From Gemmatimonadaceae bacterium (GTDB lineage: Bacteria > Gemmatimonadota > Gemmatimonadetes > Gemmatimonadales > Gemmatimonadaceae): DNA of 64,000 nucleotides. Within the stretch, counting starts at the first letter, position 1, and each line of letters opens with the position of its first letter. This document shows positions 54,387 to 63,900 of this stretch, one piece after another. The notes below the pieces were generated by a model. That model was not told the DNA's origin. It searched no databases and saw only the letters and a program-made list of their open reading frames with translations. The stretch is taken from NCBI GenBank assembly GCA_019752115.1, contig JAIEMN010000019.1, forward strand, positions 1 through 64,000, in the 5' to 3' direction. The position numbers were made by a program, and so were the translations under genes.

Positions 54387-55772
54387 ATGTCGTTTCCGCT
54401 GCGGTGTGTTGGTCGCCCCCTGCTCCCCCTGTCGGCGCTGCTGGTTGGCCTGTGGGGATCTACCGCCCGGGCGCAGAAGCCGGTGACGGTCACCGGCGTG
54501 GCGTACGACAGCCTGCGCGGTGCGCCGCTGGCGAACGCCTTCGTCATCCTGACCGAGCGGGGCAAGAGCACGAGCAGCGACGACAAGGGGCGGTTCCGCT
54601 TCGACTCCGTGCCGCCGGGGACGTACACCTTTGCCATGCAGCACGCGGTGTTCGACTCGCTCGGATTGTCGGGGGCCACGACCAAGGCCACCGTGACCGA
54701 CGGCAAGGCACCGGTGGTGCTCGCGGTTCCGAGCTTTGCCACGCTCTGGCGGGCGGCGTGTGGGACGCCGGCGCCGACTGGGCGTGACACGGGCTTCGTG
54801 TACGGCACGGTGCGCGATGCCGCCACGCGCAAGTCGGTGCCGCAGGCGTGGGTCGCTCTCTCGTGGACCGATCTCGTAAAGCTCGATCCGGCCAAGAAGA
54901 GCACCAACGTCACGCAGCGCCGCTACAACAACGAAGTGCAGGGCGACAAGCAGGGCGGCTACGCCATCTGCAACGTGCCGACCGGCTTGCCGCTGGTGGT
55001 GCGCGCCTTCAACGGGGCCAACACGACGCCCTCGGTCACCATGAGTGCCACCAGCGACCGCGTCCGTCGTCTGGATCTGGTGTTGAGCGGGACAACGGTG
55101 GCCGATGCGCAGCGCAAGGGCACCGTGCGGGGCGTGGTGAGCGACAGCGGCGGCCGGGGGATCCGCGATATTCGCGTGTCGATCGGCGAACTCGAGACGC
55201 GCTCCGATCCCGATGGTGGCTTCACGCTGCGGGGCGTGCCCACCGGCACGCGGCAGATCGATGCGGCCGCCGTCGGCTTCAATCCGACGAGTACGGCGGT
55301 GGACGTCTTTGCCGATGATACGGCACGCGTGCAGCTCACGACGTTCCGCCTCAACGCCCTCGATACGCTCAAGATCCGGGCGGTATCGGCCAAGGGGCGC
55401 GTGCGCATCATGGAGTTCGAGGCGCGTCGCGTGCGCGGCTTTGGCAGCTATCTCGACTCGGTCGCCATTGGCAAGCGCGCCACGGTGTCCGCTGCGCTGC
55501 AAGCGGTGCCGGGGCTCACCGTCGAGAACATGACGGCGAATGGCCGCCGCTTCAATCTCTATCTGCCGTCCACCAGCACCGGGCAGTGCATGGCGACGCT
55601 CGTCCTCGACGGCGTGCAGCAGAACGACACGGAAGTGTTCAATACGCTCTCGCCCTCCGATCTGGCAGCGATCGAGGTGTATCAGCAGCGCACCACGGTG
55701 CCGTCGGAGTTCCAGCGCGTGCAGCAGAACTGCGGCGCCGTGGTCGTCTGGACCAAGCGGGCCTTCCGGTAA
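54387..55772 (+). CDS. Secreted carboxypeptidase-regulatory domains plus barrel-less TonB plug
   Basis: The 461-residue protein has a signal (LLPLSALLVGLWGSTARAQ) and three carboxypeptidase-regulatory-like domains: VTVTGVAYDSLRGAPLANAFV (about 31-110), GFVYGTVRDAATRKSVPQAWV (about 137-230) and GTVRGVVSDSGGRGIRDIRVS (about 248-320). The C-terminus repeats the plug pattern: FEARRVRGFGSYLDSV, VSAALQAVPGLTVEN, GQCMATLVLDGVQ, AAIEVYQQRTTVPSEF and NCGAVVVWTKRAFR. It is a paralogue of the proteins at 44473 and 50542. A hairpin overlapping the stop codon ends the transcript. Confidence 0.83.
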   Translation: MSFPLRCVGRPLLPLSALLVGLWGSTARAQKPVTVTGVAYDSLRGAPLANAFVILTERGKSTSSDDKGRFRFDSVPPGTYTFAMQHAVFDSLGLSGATTKATVTDGKAPVVLAVPSFATLWRAACGTPAPTGRDTGFVYGTVRDAATRKSVPQAWVALSWTDLVKLDPAKKSTNVTQRRYNNEVQGDKQGGYAICNVPTGLPLVVRAFNGANTTPSVTMSATSDRVRRLDLVLSGTTVADAQRKGTVRGVVSDSGGRGIRDIRVSIGELETRSDPDGGFTLRGVPTGTRQIDAAAVGFNPTSTAVDVFADDTARVQLTTFRLNALDTLKIRAVSAKGRVRIMEFEARRVRGFGSYLDSVAIGKRATVSAALQAVPGLTVENMTANGRRFNLYLPSTSTGQCMATLVLDGVQQNDTEVFNTLSPSDLAAIEVYQQRTTVPSEFQRVQQNCGAVVVWTKRAFR

Positions 55773-55789
55773 GCGCCGGAAGGCCCGCT
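55756..55789 (+). terminator. Terminator overlapping the stop codon
   Basis: AGCGGGCCTTCCGG (55756-55769) pairs perfectly over 14 bp with CCGGAAGGCCCGCT (55776-55789) around a six-base loop that includes the TAA stop. There is no strong T run. The convergent Spy-like gene ends 26 bases further. Confidence 0.8.
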
Positions 55790-55814
55790 CGATCCACACC
55801 GCTGTCGCGATGGC

Positions 55815-56405
55815 TCAGCCCTGACCGCCGCGCCCCCGGCCGCCGCCACGCCCGCCGCCCGGGCCCATCTTCTCGCGCATCATCTTCTGCACCTTCTCGG
55901 CGTGCTTCGCGAGGAGCTCCTCAGCGGTCTTCTGCTGCTCGGCGTCGAGCGTCTGCACGACCGCCTTGGTTTCGGTCTCCTGGCTGGCGCGAATATCGCG
56001 CACGACGCCCTGCATGGACTCCCGCGCAATCGCGAGCCGTGCGTCGTCCTCGGCCGTTGGCGCGACACTCGGGCGCATCTGCTTCTTGAGCGAGTCCACC
56101 AGCGCGTAGCGGTCCTTGTTGGCCGCCTGCAGCTTGTCGTCGGCCGCCTTGATCGCGGTGATCTGCGCGTCGGTGAGCTTGAGATCCTTCTTCTTGTCGA
56201 GGAACATCGCCAGCGGGCTCGCTTCGACGAAGTCCTTGCCGCTGATGCTCGGCCCCTTGGGGATATCCGACATGACGGAGTTCCAGTCGGCTTCCTTGGA
56301 GCCGCCCATCCCACGGCCACCACCACCTCGTTGCGCGTGGGCGAGTGCGGGCAGGCTGAGAAGCGTGGCCACGAGCGGAACGACCAAGCGAAGGCGCAAC
56401 GACAT
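55815..56405 (-). CDS. Spy/CpxP-like periplasmic protein
   Basis: The 196-residue protein starts at the ATG 56405 with AGGAG eight bases upstream, and has a cleavable signal (LLSLPALAHA). After a Gly-rich stretch comes a helical region with LTDAQITAIKAADDKLQA, the LTxxQ-type motif of Spy/CpxP relatives, and a second helix hairpin (DAEQQKTAEELLAKHAEKVQKMM). It ends in a Gly/Arg-rich tail (GPGGGRGGGRGRGGQG). Spy-like proteins act as periplasmic chaperones or sense envelope stress and metals. A palindromic element lies upstream. Confidence 0.8.
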   Translation of the reverse strand: MSLRLRLVVPLVATLLSLPALAHAQRGGGGRGMGGSKEADWNSVMSDIPKGPSISGKDFVEASPLAMFLDKKKDLKLTDAQITAIKAADDKLQAANKDRYALVDSLKKQMRPSVAPTAEDDARLAIARESMQGVVRDIRASQETETKAVVQTLDAEQQKTAEELLAKHAEKVQKMMREKMGPGGGRGGGRGRGGQG

Positions 56406-56447
56406 CGGAGCTCCTGAGTTGGGGACAGGTGAAGCGGTGATTTGACC

Positions 56448-56523
56448 GCCACGGATTTCACGGAAACGCACGGATCCAACTCCTGCACCAAATGGATCCG
56501 TGCGTTTCCGCGTAATCCGCGGC
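56448..56523. repeat. Palindromic element with 9-10 nt CACGGA period
   Basis: CGGAAACGCACGGATCCA (56461-56478) is perfectly inverted at 56493-56510. With a three-base internal loop the stem continues through GCCACGGATT (56448-56457) and AATCCGCGGC (56514-56523), one mismatch. The left arm repeats CACGGATTT, CACGGAAACG, CACGGATCC. It is the third element of this design in the window, located between two co-directional genes. Confidence 0.85.
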
Positions 56524-56566
56524 CATTATTTCAGTGTGCTCCCGCCTGAACGCGCGGTCACACCAG

Positions 56567-57730
56567 TCAGGCTTTGGGCACGTGCGCAAAGAGATCACGA
56601 CGCACCTCGGGGTTGCTGATCTTCCAGAGCACACCGTCGGTGAAGTAGTGATGGACGTTGATGAACATCAGAATGAGAATGGGCGCGGCCTGCGCCGGCA
56701 CCTCACCGAACACATTCCCGATCACGCCCATGAGCGCATTCGGCACCACCTGCGAGACCAGGACGCTCGCGACCAGGAGCAGCACGGCATAGATCGCCAT
56801 GTGCACCACGGCCCGCGCGCCGGTGGTGGTGGGCGCCTCCTTCACGACCGTGGTCGTGCCCGCGGCGCGGTTGTATTCCACGCGGAACGGGAACACCAGG
56901 TACTGCAGCGAGTGCGCGATCTGCACCCAGAAGAGCGCCTTGGGATCGCGGGCCATGACGGCGTACCACACGAAGATGGCCAGCCAGGCGGTGATGGCCA
57001 GCAGCGGTGGGTTCTTCCCGGTGCGTTGGCGCATACGCACCAGCCCCCACGCGCCGAGCGCGAACGCGATGACCGTGGCCGCGGACGCCACCTGATACAC
57101 GATCTCCACCCGCGTCGGATCGCGCAGCTGCGTGTACAGGAACCACGCGAGATGCCACGTGAGCATGATGCGCAGGCTCGTGCGAATGAGCGTGCGCTCG
57201 CGCGCGTCAAAGCCCGTGCCGGCGAGATAGGCGAAGGACGCCATCATCCCCCACGCCTGGCCGGTGTAGTGCCACGCGAGATATACACTCGCGACCGTGA
57301 CCAGACCGATGCCGAGTGTCTGCGTCCAGTCGGTCATCACGATGGCGGCGATGATCCAGAGCAACAGCAGGGCGGGCACCCCCATGCTGGCCCATTTGTG
57401 CTTCATCACCATCGCGCGACTGCCGTACACCAGCCGGTACGACGCCAGGAAGTGCGGCATGTTGATAGCGGTGCCGATCCACGCCTGCGCCCCCGCGCCC
57501 ACCAGCACCAGATCGGTGCGTCCGGTAGCAAGCAAGGGCAGCATCACCACGATCGAGAGCCCGCCGACGGCCAGCCAATCGATGAGCGGCGAAATCATCG
57601 AGCCGTGCGCATGCACGGTCGCGGTGGGGCCGTAGTCGGCGCCGACGGTGCGGGCGGCCGTGGTGACGGGAGCGGACGAGCGATTCGCGGCGCGGGCGGC
57701 AGCCCGGCGCTCGCTGCGAGTACTAACCAT
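56567..57730 (-). CDS. Multi-pass membrane protein of unknown function with several His motifs
   Basis: The 387-residue protein starts MVSTRSERRAAARAANRSS and then has about eight to nine hydrophobic helices. Histidine-bearing motifs stand out: INMPHFLASYRLVYGS, YLAWHYTGQAWGMMASF, IAHSLQYLVFPFRVEYN and INVHHYFTDGVLWKI near the end, where NPEVRRDLFAHV follows. This arrangement recalls membrane-bound histidine-containing oxygenases or Brp/Blh-type proteins, but I cannot name a family with confidence. The gene follows a terminator and precedes the palindromic element, so it appears to be transcribed alone. Confidence 0.75.
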   Translation of the reverse strand: MVSTRSERRAAARAANRSSAPVTTAARTVGADYGPTATVHAHGSMISPLIDWLAVGGLSIVVMLPLLATGRTDLVLVGAGAQAWIGTAINMPHFLASYRLVYGSRAMVMKHKWASMGVPALLLLWIIAAIVMTDWTQTLGIGLVTVASVYLAWHYTGQAWGMMASFAYLAGTGFDARERTLIRTSLRIMLTWHLAWFLYTQLRDPTRVEIVYQVASAATVIAFALGAWGLVRMRQRTGKNPPLLAITAWLAIFVWYAVMARDPKALFWVQIAHSLQYLVFPFRVEYNRAAGTTTVVKEAPTTTGARAVVHMAIYAVLLLVASVLVSQVVPNALMGVIGNVFGEVPAQAAPILILMFINVHHYFTDGVLWKISNPEVRRDLFAHVPKA

Positions 57731-57768
57731 CGCAAGAAGCTGATGTGCGCCTGCGAACCCGTCAACGC

Positions 57769-57800
57769 AAAAGAGCCGCCGATTGCTCGGCGGCTCTTTT
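57769..57800. terminator. Terminator of the SusCD operon
   Basis: AAAAGAGCCGCCGA (57769-57782) pairs over 14 bp with TCGGCGGCTCTTTT (57787-57800), followed on each strand by T- or A-rich flanks. On the minus strand it follows the DUF4397 gene and is a classic stem plus T run. Confidence 0.92.
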
Positions 57801-57831
57801 TGATCGCACCGGGCGGTGCGTCACCCGCGCA

Positions 57832-58707
57832 TCAGAAGCCGCGCGGCGGACGCACATCCCACACGAACGTCCCAGCCGGCACCAGGAAGGCGGCCGCCTG
57901 CGGCGTACGGGCACCGGCCGTGGAGCGCGGGAAGACGATCAGCGAGATCGCCGAACCGGCCACGGTCGTACCGGGCGTCGAGCTGATATCGAGCTTGCCA
58001 CCCGCGCCGGCCGACGACGACGCGGCCGTGCCCGGAAGGGCGAGCAGGTTGTTGAACAGGTTTGTCGTGCCGCCAGCAGCGCGCACGCTGAACGTGATGC
58101 TCGCCGGATCGACGTTGATGTAGTTCGACTTCGAGAGGCCCGGCACCGCCGCCCACGACGGGTCAGTGGGTTCCGTGCCACCCGTGGTGAAGTAGCGCAC
58201 GTCGATCGGCGACTCGGTCGCGTTGATCACGCGGATGGCCACCTTGCCGGAGGGCACCGTCGTGGTCTCATCCCAGCTGCCGAGCTTGAGCGTACCCGTA
58301 CGACCCTGTCCCCACATGATGTAGGTGTAATTCGTACCGGCCGTCAGGTTCGCCGTGCCGCTGAACACCTTGGTCGACGCGATCGTCTGGATCGTGTCGT
58401 CAAGGAACACCGCGTAGCTGCGCGCGCCGGCTCGGGCGGCCTTGTACTGCACGAGCGTGGAGCCCGTCACGCCGCCCGAGGTCGTCGGGCCGCTGCGGAA
58501 GGTGTGGCGGAACTGCGCGTTCGACTCGACGAGGTCGAGGAACCGGAAGTCGACGCCAAAGGCGCCCGACGTGTCCGGCGACGCGTTGATGAAACGCACG
58601 CCGGCCGTGGGGAGGTCTTCGGTGGTGATGACCGTATCAGGGCGGCACGCCGTGAGGGTGGCCCCGGCCACCATCGACGCCACCGTGAGACGAAGGATGC
58701 TTCGCAT
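57832..58707 (-). CDS. DUF4397 lipoprotein
   Basis: The 291-residue protein starts at the ATG 58707 and has a lipobox (SMVAGATLTAC, Cys21). Two DUF4397-type beta domains follow: VRFINASPDTSGAFGVDFRF (about 36-150) and VAIRVINATESPIDVRYFTT (about 155-250). DUF4397 proteins are cell-surface lipoproteins, often paired with SusCD-like or protein-sorting loci, and their ligand is unknown. A longer frame to 58749 is possible but would add residues before the signal. It is the last gene of the SusC-SusD operon and its stop is followed by a strong terminator. Confidence 0.85.
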   Translation of the reverse strand: MRSILRLTVASMVAGATLTACRPDTVITTEDLPTAGVRFINASPDTSGAFGVDFRFLDLVESNAQFRHTFRSGPTTSGGVTGSTLVQYKAARAGARSYAVFLDDTIQTIASTKVFSGTANLTAGTNYTYIMWGQGRTGTLKLGSWDETTTVPSGKVAIRVINATESPIDVRYFTTGGTEPTDPSWAAVPGLSKSNYINVDPASITFSVRAAGGTTNLFNNLLALPGTAASSSAGAGGKLDISSTPGTTVAGSAISLIVFPRSTAGARTPQAAAFLVPAGTFVWDVRPPRGF

Positions 58708-58748
58708 GGACAACTCCGTGGAGGGAGATACTAGAGTTTGCTTGAACA

Positions 58749-59216
58749 TCAGGGCCGAGGAATTCGAGTGCTCGCGCCGGAGTCGGAGGGCGTCTTGCCT
58801 TCAGAGCCCTGCAACAATCCCGAGAGACTTCCCTTGGCCACCACAAATACCACACCAAGGACGGCGCCAGTCACGATGGCCGTTCGCCTCTTCGAGAACT
58901 GCCTCTTCGACAACAGCGCGACCTGATCGGCCCCGATGCGAATGCGTTCACCAGACCAAACCTGATGGACTCCGCTGAGCAGGGATACGCTCGACGCCGC
59001 AACGGTGATGGCGCTCGCATCACGCGAGACCAGTCGCCCTTCCACGACATCCACCCCCGGACCGAGCGTAGCGACCAGATTGGCTCGCCCCGCATCCGTC
59101 ACTTTGACCAGCACTTCTGTGCCGGCAGGGAGGGCCTCGCCGACGACAGGCATTGCGGTAAAGCAGCCGGCCGTCATGGAGACCATCAGCGGCACCGACA
59201 GGGCCGCCCAGCGCAT
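58749..59216 (-). CDS. Small lipoprotein downstream of SusD
   Basis: The 155-residue protein starts at the ATG 59216 (MRWAALSVPLMVSMTAGC, Cys18). The folded part begins LPAGTEVLVKVTDAGRANLVATLGP and contains GRLVSRDASAITVAASSVSLLSG, beta-rich. A transmembrane-like stretch RRTAIVTGAVLGVVFVVAKGSL follows near the end, unusual for a lipoprotein. I recognise no family. It lies 16 bases after susD and 41 before the DUF4397 gene, so it is part of the operon and may be an accessory surface protein. Confidence 0.75.
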   Translation of the reverse strand: MRWAALSVPLMVSMTAGCFTAMPVVGEALPAGTEVLVKVTDAGRANLVATLGPGVDVVEGRLVSRDASAITVAASSVSLLSGVHQVWSGERIRIGADQVALLSKRQFSKRRTAIVTGAVLGVVFVVAKGSLSGLLQGSEGKTPSDSGASTRIPRP

Positions 59217-59232
59217 CACTGATCGCAACGGA

Positions 59233-60927
59233 TCACCAGCCGTACACGCTGGTCGCGGCCGAAGAATTCGGCGCGTTGCCCGGGCCAGGCCCGGCGCCAT
59301 AGATGGCGCCTACCGCAATGCCGCGAGCCTGAAGATCCTGGTACGGCACCGCCCAGAACAGTGGCGTATCCTTAGGCAGTTCACCCCACCCACGGCCATC
59401 GAGGAACCACGGCGAGTAGTGCGTATAGGCCGTCTCGATGCGCTTCTCGTACTTGAGCGCGTCCCACAGCGTGCCGCAGCCCACCGTGGTGAAGTTCGGC
59501 ACCTTCGGCACCTTTGGCACACAGGCGTTTCCGCCCGGCACCAGCGACGTTTCGTCGAACGCCGTGATGGCCGGCAGGCCAGCAGCCGTACGAGTACGGT
59601 TCACGAGTGCTGCCGCAGCGGCATACTGGCCCTTGCGATACAACCCTTCAGCCTGGAGCAGATCGATTTCCGCCTTGACCATGAATGGCGTGGCGCCGTT
59701 CTGTGCTGAGCCGTCGCCGGAAATGCGCCACGAATAGAAGCGCACGTGGTCGTAGTTCGAAAAACCGAAGCTCAGACCGGCGAGCACATCGTTGCCGGTC
59801 GGACGATTGACGAAGTATCGCTTGCAGGGCGTGCTGGCTGCCGAGCAGGACGTGATCGCGAAGTCGGCCTGCTGCGCCGAGCGGGTGGTACCCTGCGGGA
59901 AGCGCAAGTCGGGCGTCGCCATGGTGAAGGAGGCGCCGTTACCACCACGGTCTCCGACCGGCTGGGCAATCCACGCGGCGTACGCTCCAGACGTGTCCGC
60001 CATGCCGATGAAGAACGGCGGCATCTGGTGCCACGTGCTGAACGACAGGAACTGCGCGCGCCACGAGTTGGTCGGACCGACGGTCGTGCTGGTCGTGATG
60101 TTGTGATCGCTCGTGATGCCGTTCTGGGCGTCGGCGATGATCGCATCCCAATCCGCCGCGGCGCGCTCGGCCGGTGTACGGCCCATATTCGCGCGGAGAC
60201 GCGCCCGATAGCTGCGGATCAGCTTCACGAATTCAGCCGCCGAGAAGGTCGTGGGCGAAGGAATCCACGTGGCCGGAAGCGGGAAACCGTTACCGCCCGT
60301 GCCGCCAGCGTTCGCAAAATCGATCGCCCGCTGAAAGGCGGCGTAGGCAGAATCGGCGGCCGCCTTATAGCCAATGAGCTTGCCCGGATCTTCGTTGGTC
60401 ATACCGTCCACCACGAGCGCCACAGAGTCGTGCATGAGCGCCGTGTAGCCGATCGAGAGCCCGCGAAGGAACTCGGCAAACGCCTTTGCGCGGTTGTCTC
60501 GCGCCGTACCGCCGAGCGTCAGGCCACCCTTCATCTGGTTCAGGATGGACTGAGCAACTCGGTTCACTTCGCCGTTGAACGAATACAAGCGGTACTGCTC
60601 GCCGGCACAGGTGTTGCCAGGCGTGTTCACGTTCGCCGCGCCCGAGAACGGGGCACGAGCGTTCATGCAGTTATTCGCCAGCGATGAGTAGTTCATCATC
60701 GACTGGATGGAGGTCATGCCCTGCAGGTCGGTGGTGCTGCCGTACACACCACTCGACCAGCGCTTGTAGTACGTGCCCAGAAGGGCCTCGGCGTCGTTGG
60801 CGGTGCCAAGGACGCGGGCGGTGTTACCCTGGTTCGGGTTCTGCACCGCCAGCGAGCTGTCGCTGCACCCAGCCGACCCGACCAGGGCAACCGCGAGTGC
60901 GGCTGCCCGAAGGAAAGTGCGATTCAT
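59233..60927 (-). CDS. SusD/RagB-family outer-membrane lipoprotein
   Basis: The 564-residue protein has a lipobox (AALAVALVGSAGC, Cys21) and the SusD pattern: LAVQNPNQGNTARVLGTANDAEALLGTYYKRW, helical repeats, and a C-terminal region with IDLLQAEGLYRKGQYAAAAALVNRTRTAAGLPAI, FDETSLVPGG, LWDALKYEKRIETAYTHY and FLDGRGWGELPKDTPLFWAVPY. SusD proteins cap the SusC channel and bind a sugar or peptide. It begins 12 bases after the SusC stop, so they are a pair. Ligand cannot be judged. Confidence 0.95.
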   Translation of the reverse strand: MNRTFLRAAALAVALVGSAGCSDSSLAVQNPNQGNTARVLGTANDAEALLGTYYKRWSSGVYGSTTDLQGMTSIQSMMNYSSLANNCMNARAPFSGAANVNTPGNTCAGEQYRLYSFNGEVNRVAQSILNQMKGGLTLGGTARDNRAKAFAEFLRGLSIGYTALMHDSVALVVDGMTNEDPGKLIGYKAAADSAYAAFQRAIDFANAGGTGGNGFPLPATWIPSPTTFSAAEFVKLIRSYRARLRANMGRTPAERAAADWDAIIADAQNGITSDHNITTSTTVGPTNSWRAQFLSFSTWHQMPPFFIGMADTSGAYAAWIAQPVGDRGGNGASFTMATPDLRFPQGTTRSAQQADFAITSCSAASTPCKRYFVNRPTGNDVLAGLSFGFSNYDHVRFYSWRISGDGSAQNGATPFMVKAEIDLLQAEGLYRKGQYAAAAALVNRTRTAAGLPAITAFDETSLVPGGNACVPKVPKVPNFTTVGCGTLWDALKYEKRIETAYTHYSPWFLDGRGWGELPKDTPLFWAVPYQDLQARGIAVGAIYGAGPGPGNAPNSSAATSVYGW

Positions 60928-60939
60928 GTCGTCAGGATC

Positions 60940-63900
60940 CTAGAAGCGCGTCTGGATGGTGAACGTGTACGTGCGGAGCGTCGGGAAGCCGAACGCGTCC
61001 ACCTGATTGACGAGACCCGAGCTGGCCTGACCCGCGCCGCTTACACCCACTTCGGGATCGAGGCCGGTGTACTTCGTGAACGTGAAGATATTGCGACCGA
61101 TCAACTGCAGCGTGACGTCGTTCATCCCAGCGATCTTGCCGAGTTGGTACGTGACAGCGAGTTCGCGAAGCTTCGCGTACGTGCCCTTCTCGGTATTCCA
61201 GTTGTTCGGACCGAGGAGGTCATAGAAGCCGCCTGTGCCTGCGCCCTCGGAGCCACCGACGCGCCAGCCGTAGCCAAGCGGCTTCGCTGTCTCGACGGAC
61301 CGACCGCCCATGTCGAAGTAGTTGTTGGCGAAGTCGAGCAGCCCCCAACCGGCGCCCTGATTCTGGATGTAGTGGCCCACGGTCCCATCGAGCAGCCCGT
61401 ACAGCGAGAGCTTCTTGTAGGTGATCGTGTTGTTGAAGGCGAAGCGGAAGCTGGGCAGGGTGTTGCCCAGGATGCTCGTGTTGCCCGTACCTTCGCCCTT
61501 CTCACCGCGCAGGGGGCGGTCGACGATCGGGTGACCAAACTGAAGGGGATAATTCCAGGGCGAATTGGCCGCCGAGAGCTTCGTCTGCCAGAGGTTCTTG
61601 GTGATGCCGTCGCGCCAGCTGTTGCCATCGCCGACCCACACGACCCACCCCTGGTCGTTGACCTGATAGGCCTTGCCGTCGCCGCACTGCGCCTGCACCG
61701 AGGCCGGCATGTCGCCACACGACTTGTAGAACTTGCGACCCCAGATGCCGCCGTAACGATTCACGGGGTAGCCGTTGCTCTTGTCCGTCCGCGCCGTGAA
61801 AAGGAACAGCGAGCCGGTGCCCTGCGCCGTGCCGGCGGAGGTGAAGTACTCCGGCATGAACAGCTCGGTGATGTACGTGCGGTTCCGATCGAACGTACCG
61901 CGCGTATTCCACGAGAAGTCCTTCCGGCTGATCACCGGCAGGTTGAGCGCGACTTCGAACGTCTTGTTCTGCAAGGTACCGGCATTCTGCCACTTGCTTG
62001 AGAAGCCGAGCGAGGCCGGCGTCGGCACCTGCAGAATCTGGTTCGTCGTGAGCGACTGGGCATAGGTCAGTTCCACGCCGAGCTTACCGAACAACGTGAA
62101 ATCCGAGCCGAATTCGTTCTCGGTGGTCGTTTCGGGCTTGAGCTGCGAGTTACCGGCCTGGCCGAGTGAGCAGCCTGACGCCGCGCAGGAGTAGGTCTCG
62201 TACTGCGCCGTGAAGCGCGGGGAGTTGCCGGCCGACCCGCGCGAGGCGCGGATACGCATATCCGACACCTTCGGGAGGCTGAACCACGACTCTTCCGAGA
62301 GACGCCACACGCCGGAGAGACGACCAAAGTTCGCGAAGCGGTTACCGGCACCGAAGAGCGATGAGCCGTCGCGACGGAACGTGCCGTCGACGATGTACTT
62401 GCCCTTGTAGTCCAGGTTTGCACCCGCAATGGCACCCACATTCTTGACGAGCTGGCTGCTGGACGACGTGGAGAAGTTCGTGGTGGTGTTGGACAGCGTG
62501 TACACATCCTTCACCACGTACTGCTCACCGCTCGACCCGTTCGAGAGGATGTAGTCACGATCCATCAGACCGCGGATGTTCAGCTTGCCATTCAGGTCGG
62601 CCATCAGCTGCTTGCGGAACGTACCAGAGACATACGCGTTCATGCTCTGGCGCGTCTGGTTATCGATGCTCTGGTTTCCGTTATTCGTGGCCGGATCCAG
62701 CGTCTGCGTCCGATAGCCCTTCGAGACGTAGGAATTCGAGATGCGGTCGCGATTGTCAAAGCTGTACAGCGCTTCGAACGAGGCCCACGGTGCCGGTGTG
62801 TAGGTGGTGTTGATCGACCCCTGCCAGCGGTCCGCATTGGTATAGGCGTTGAAGTACTGCTGCTGATACAGGAAGCTCCCGCCGCCGTTGCCAGTCGGGC
62901 GGAAACCCGTGCCACCACCACGGAGAATCGGACGACCGAGGGTGTCGACGGCGGTATAGTCCGTGCCCGGTGTCGCACCGCGCAGGAGCTGGCCGAAAAT
63001 GCTGCCCTGACCGCCACCCGAACGATCGTCGACCGTGCTGCGGTTGAAGAGCGAGCTGACCGACACCGTGAGGTTCGGGCGTACATCGTAGTCGAGGTTG
63101 ACGCGGGCGCGGCGCTGCTGCGCACCGTTGAGACCCTTGATCGCGCCACCGTCGTTCGTGTACGATCCGGTCACGAAGTAGCGCACGTTGCCCACGCGGC
63201 CGTTCACATCCACCGTATTCAGCTGCGTCGGGCTATTCGTCGCGACCTGCGCCAAACCGTTGTAGTACTGGCCCGGCCAGATGCTGGACTGGTACACGTT
63301 CAGCAGCTCGCCACCCGAGGCCGCCGGCGCGTTCCACTGAATGTTCTGCTGCGTGCGCGTGGTATCTGCGTTGACGTTGTTGATGCGCAGGATTTCTTCC
63401 ATCCAACCAGTCGTACGCGAGCAGCTGGAAACCGCACCAGAGCCAGCAATGCAGAACTTCTTGCCCGTTTCGTCCAGCTGCAGCGGGTGATTCACCGGCT
63501 GAATGAGGCGGGACGAATTGAGGTCGGAGGTGCCGTACTCAATGCGGGCCCCGACGCGCGTTTCGTTGCGCGTCGCACCACGCTTGGTCTTGATGTTGAT
63601 CACGCCGTTGGCCGCCTGCGCGCCGTAGAGCGAGGCACCAGCGGCACCCTTCACGACTTCCACCGACTCGATGTCGAGACCGCCGATTTCGGCGAGCGAC
63701 TGATTGCGGAGGATCGTGCCGTCGACGATGATCAGCGGGCCCGTGCCACGGCCGCTCGCGTTGATCGACGTCGGGCCGCGGAGCATGATTTCCGGCGAGG
63801 CGCCCGGGCGACCGCTGGTCTGGGCCACGCGGAGACCGGCGACCTTACCCTGCAGCGCCGTTACCGGGTTCAGCGCGGGGACCGGAATGTCCTCGGCCGT

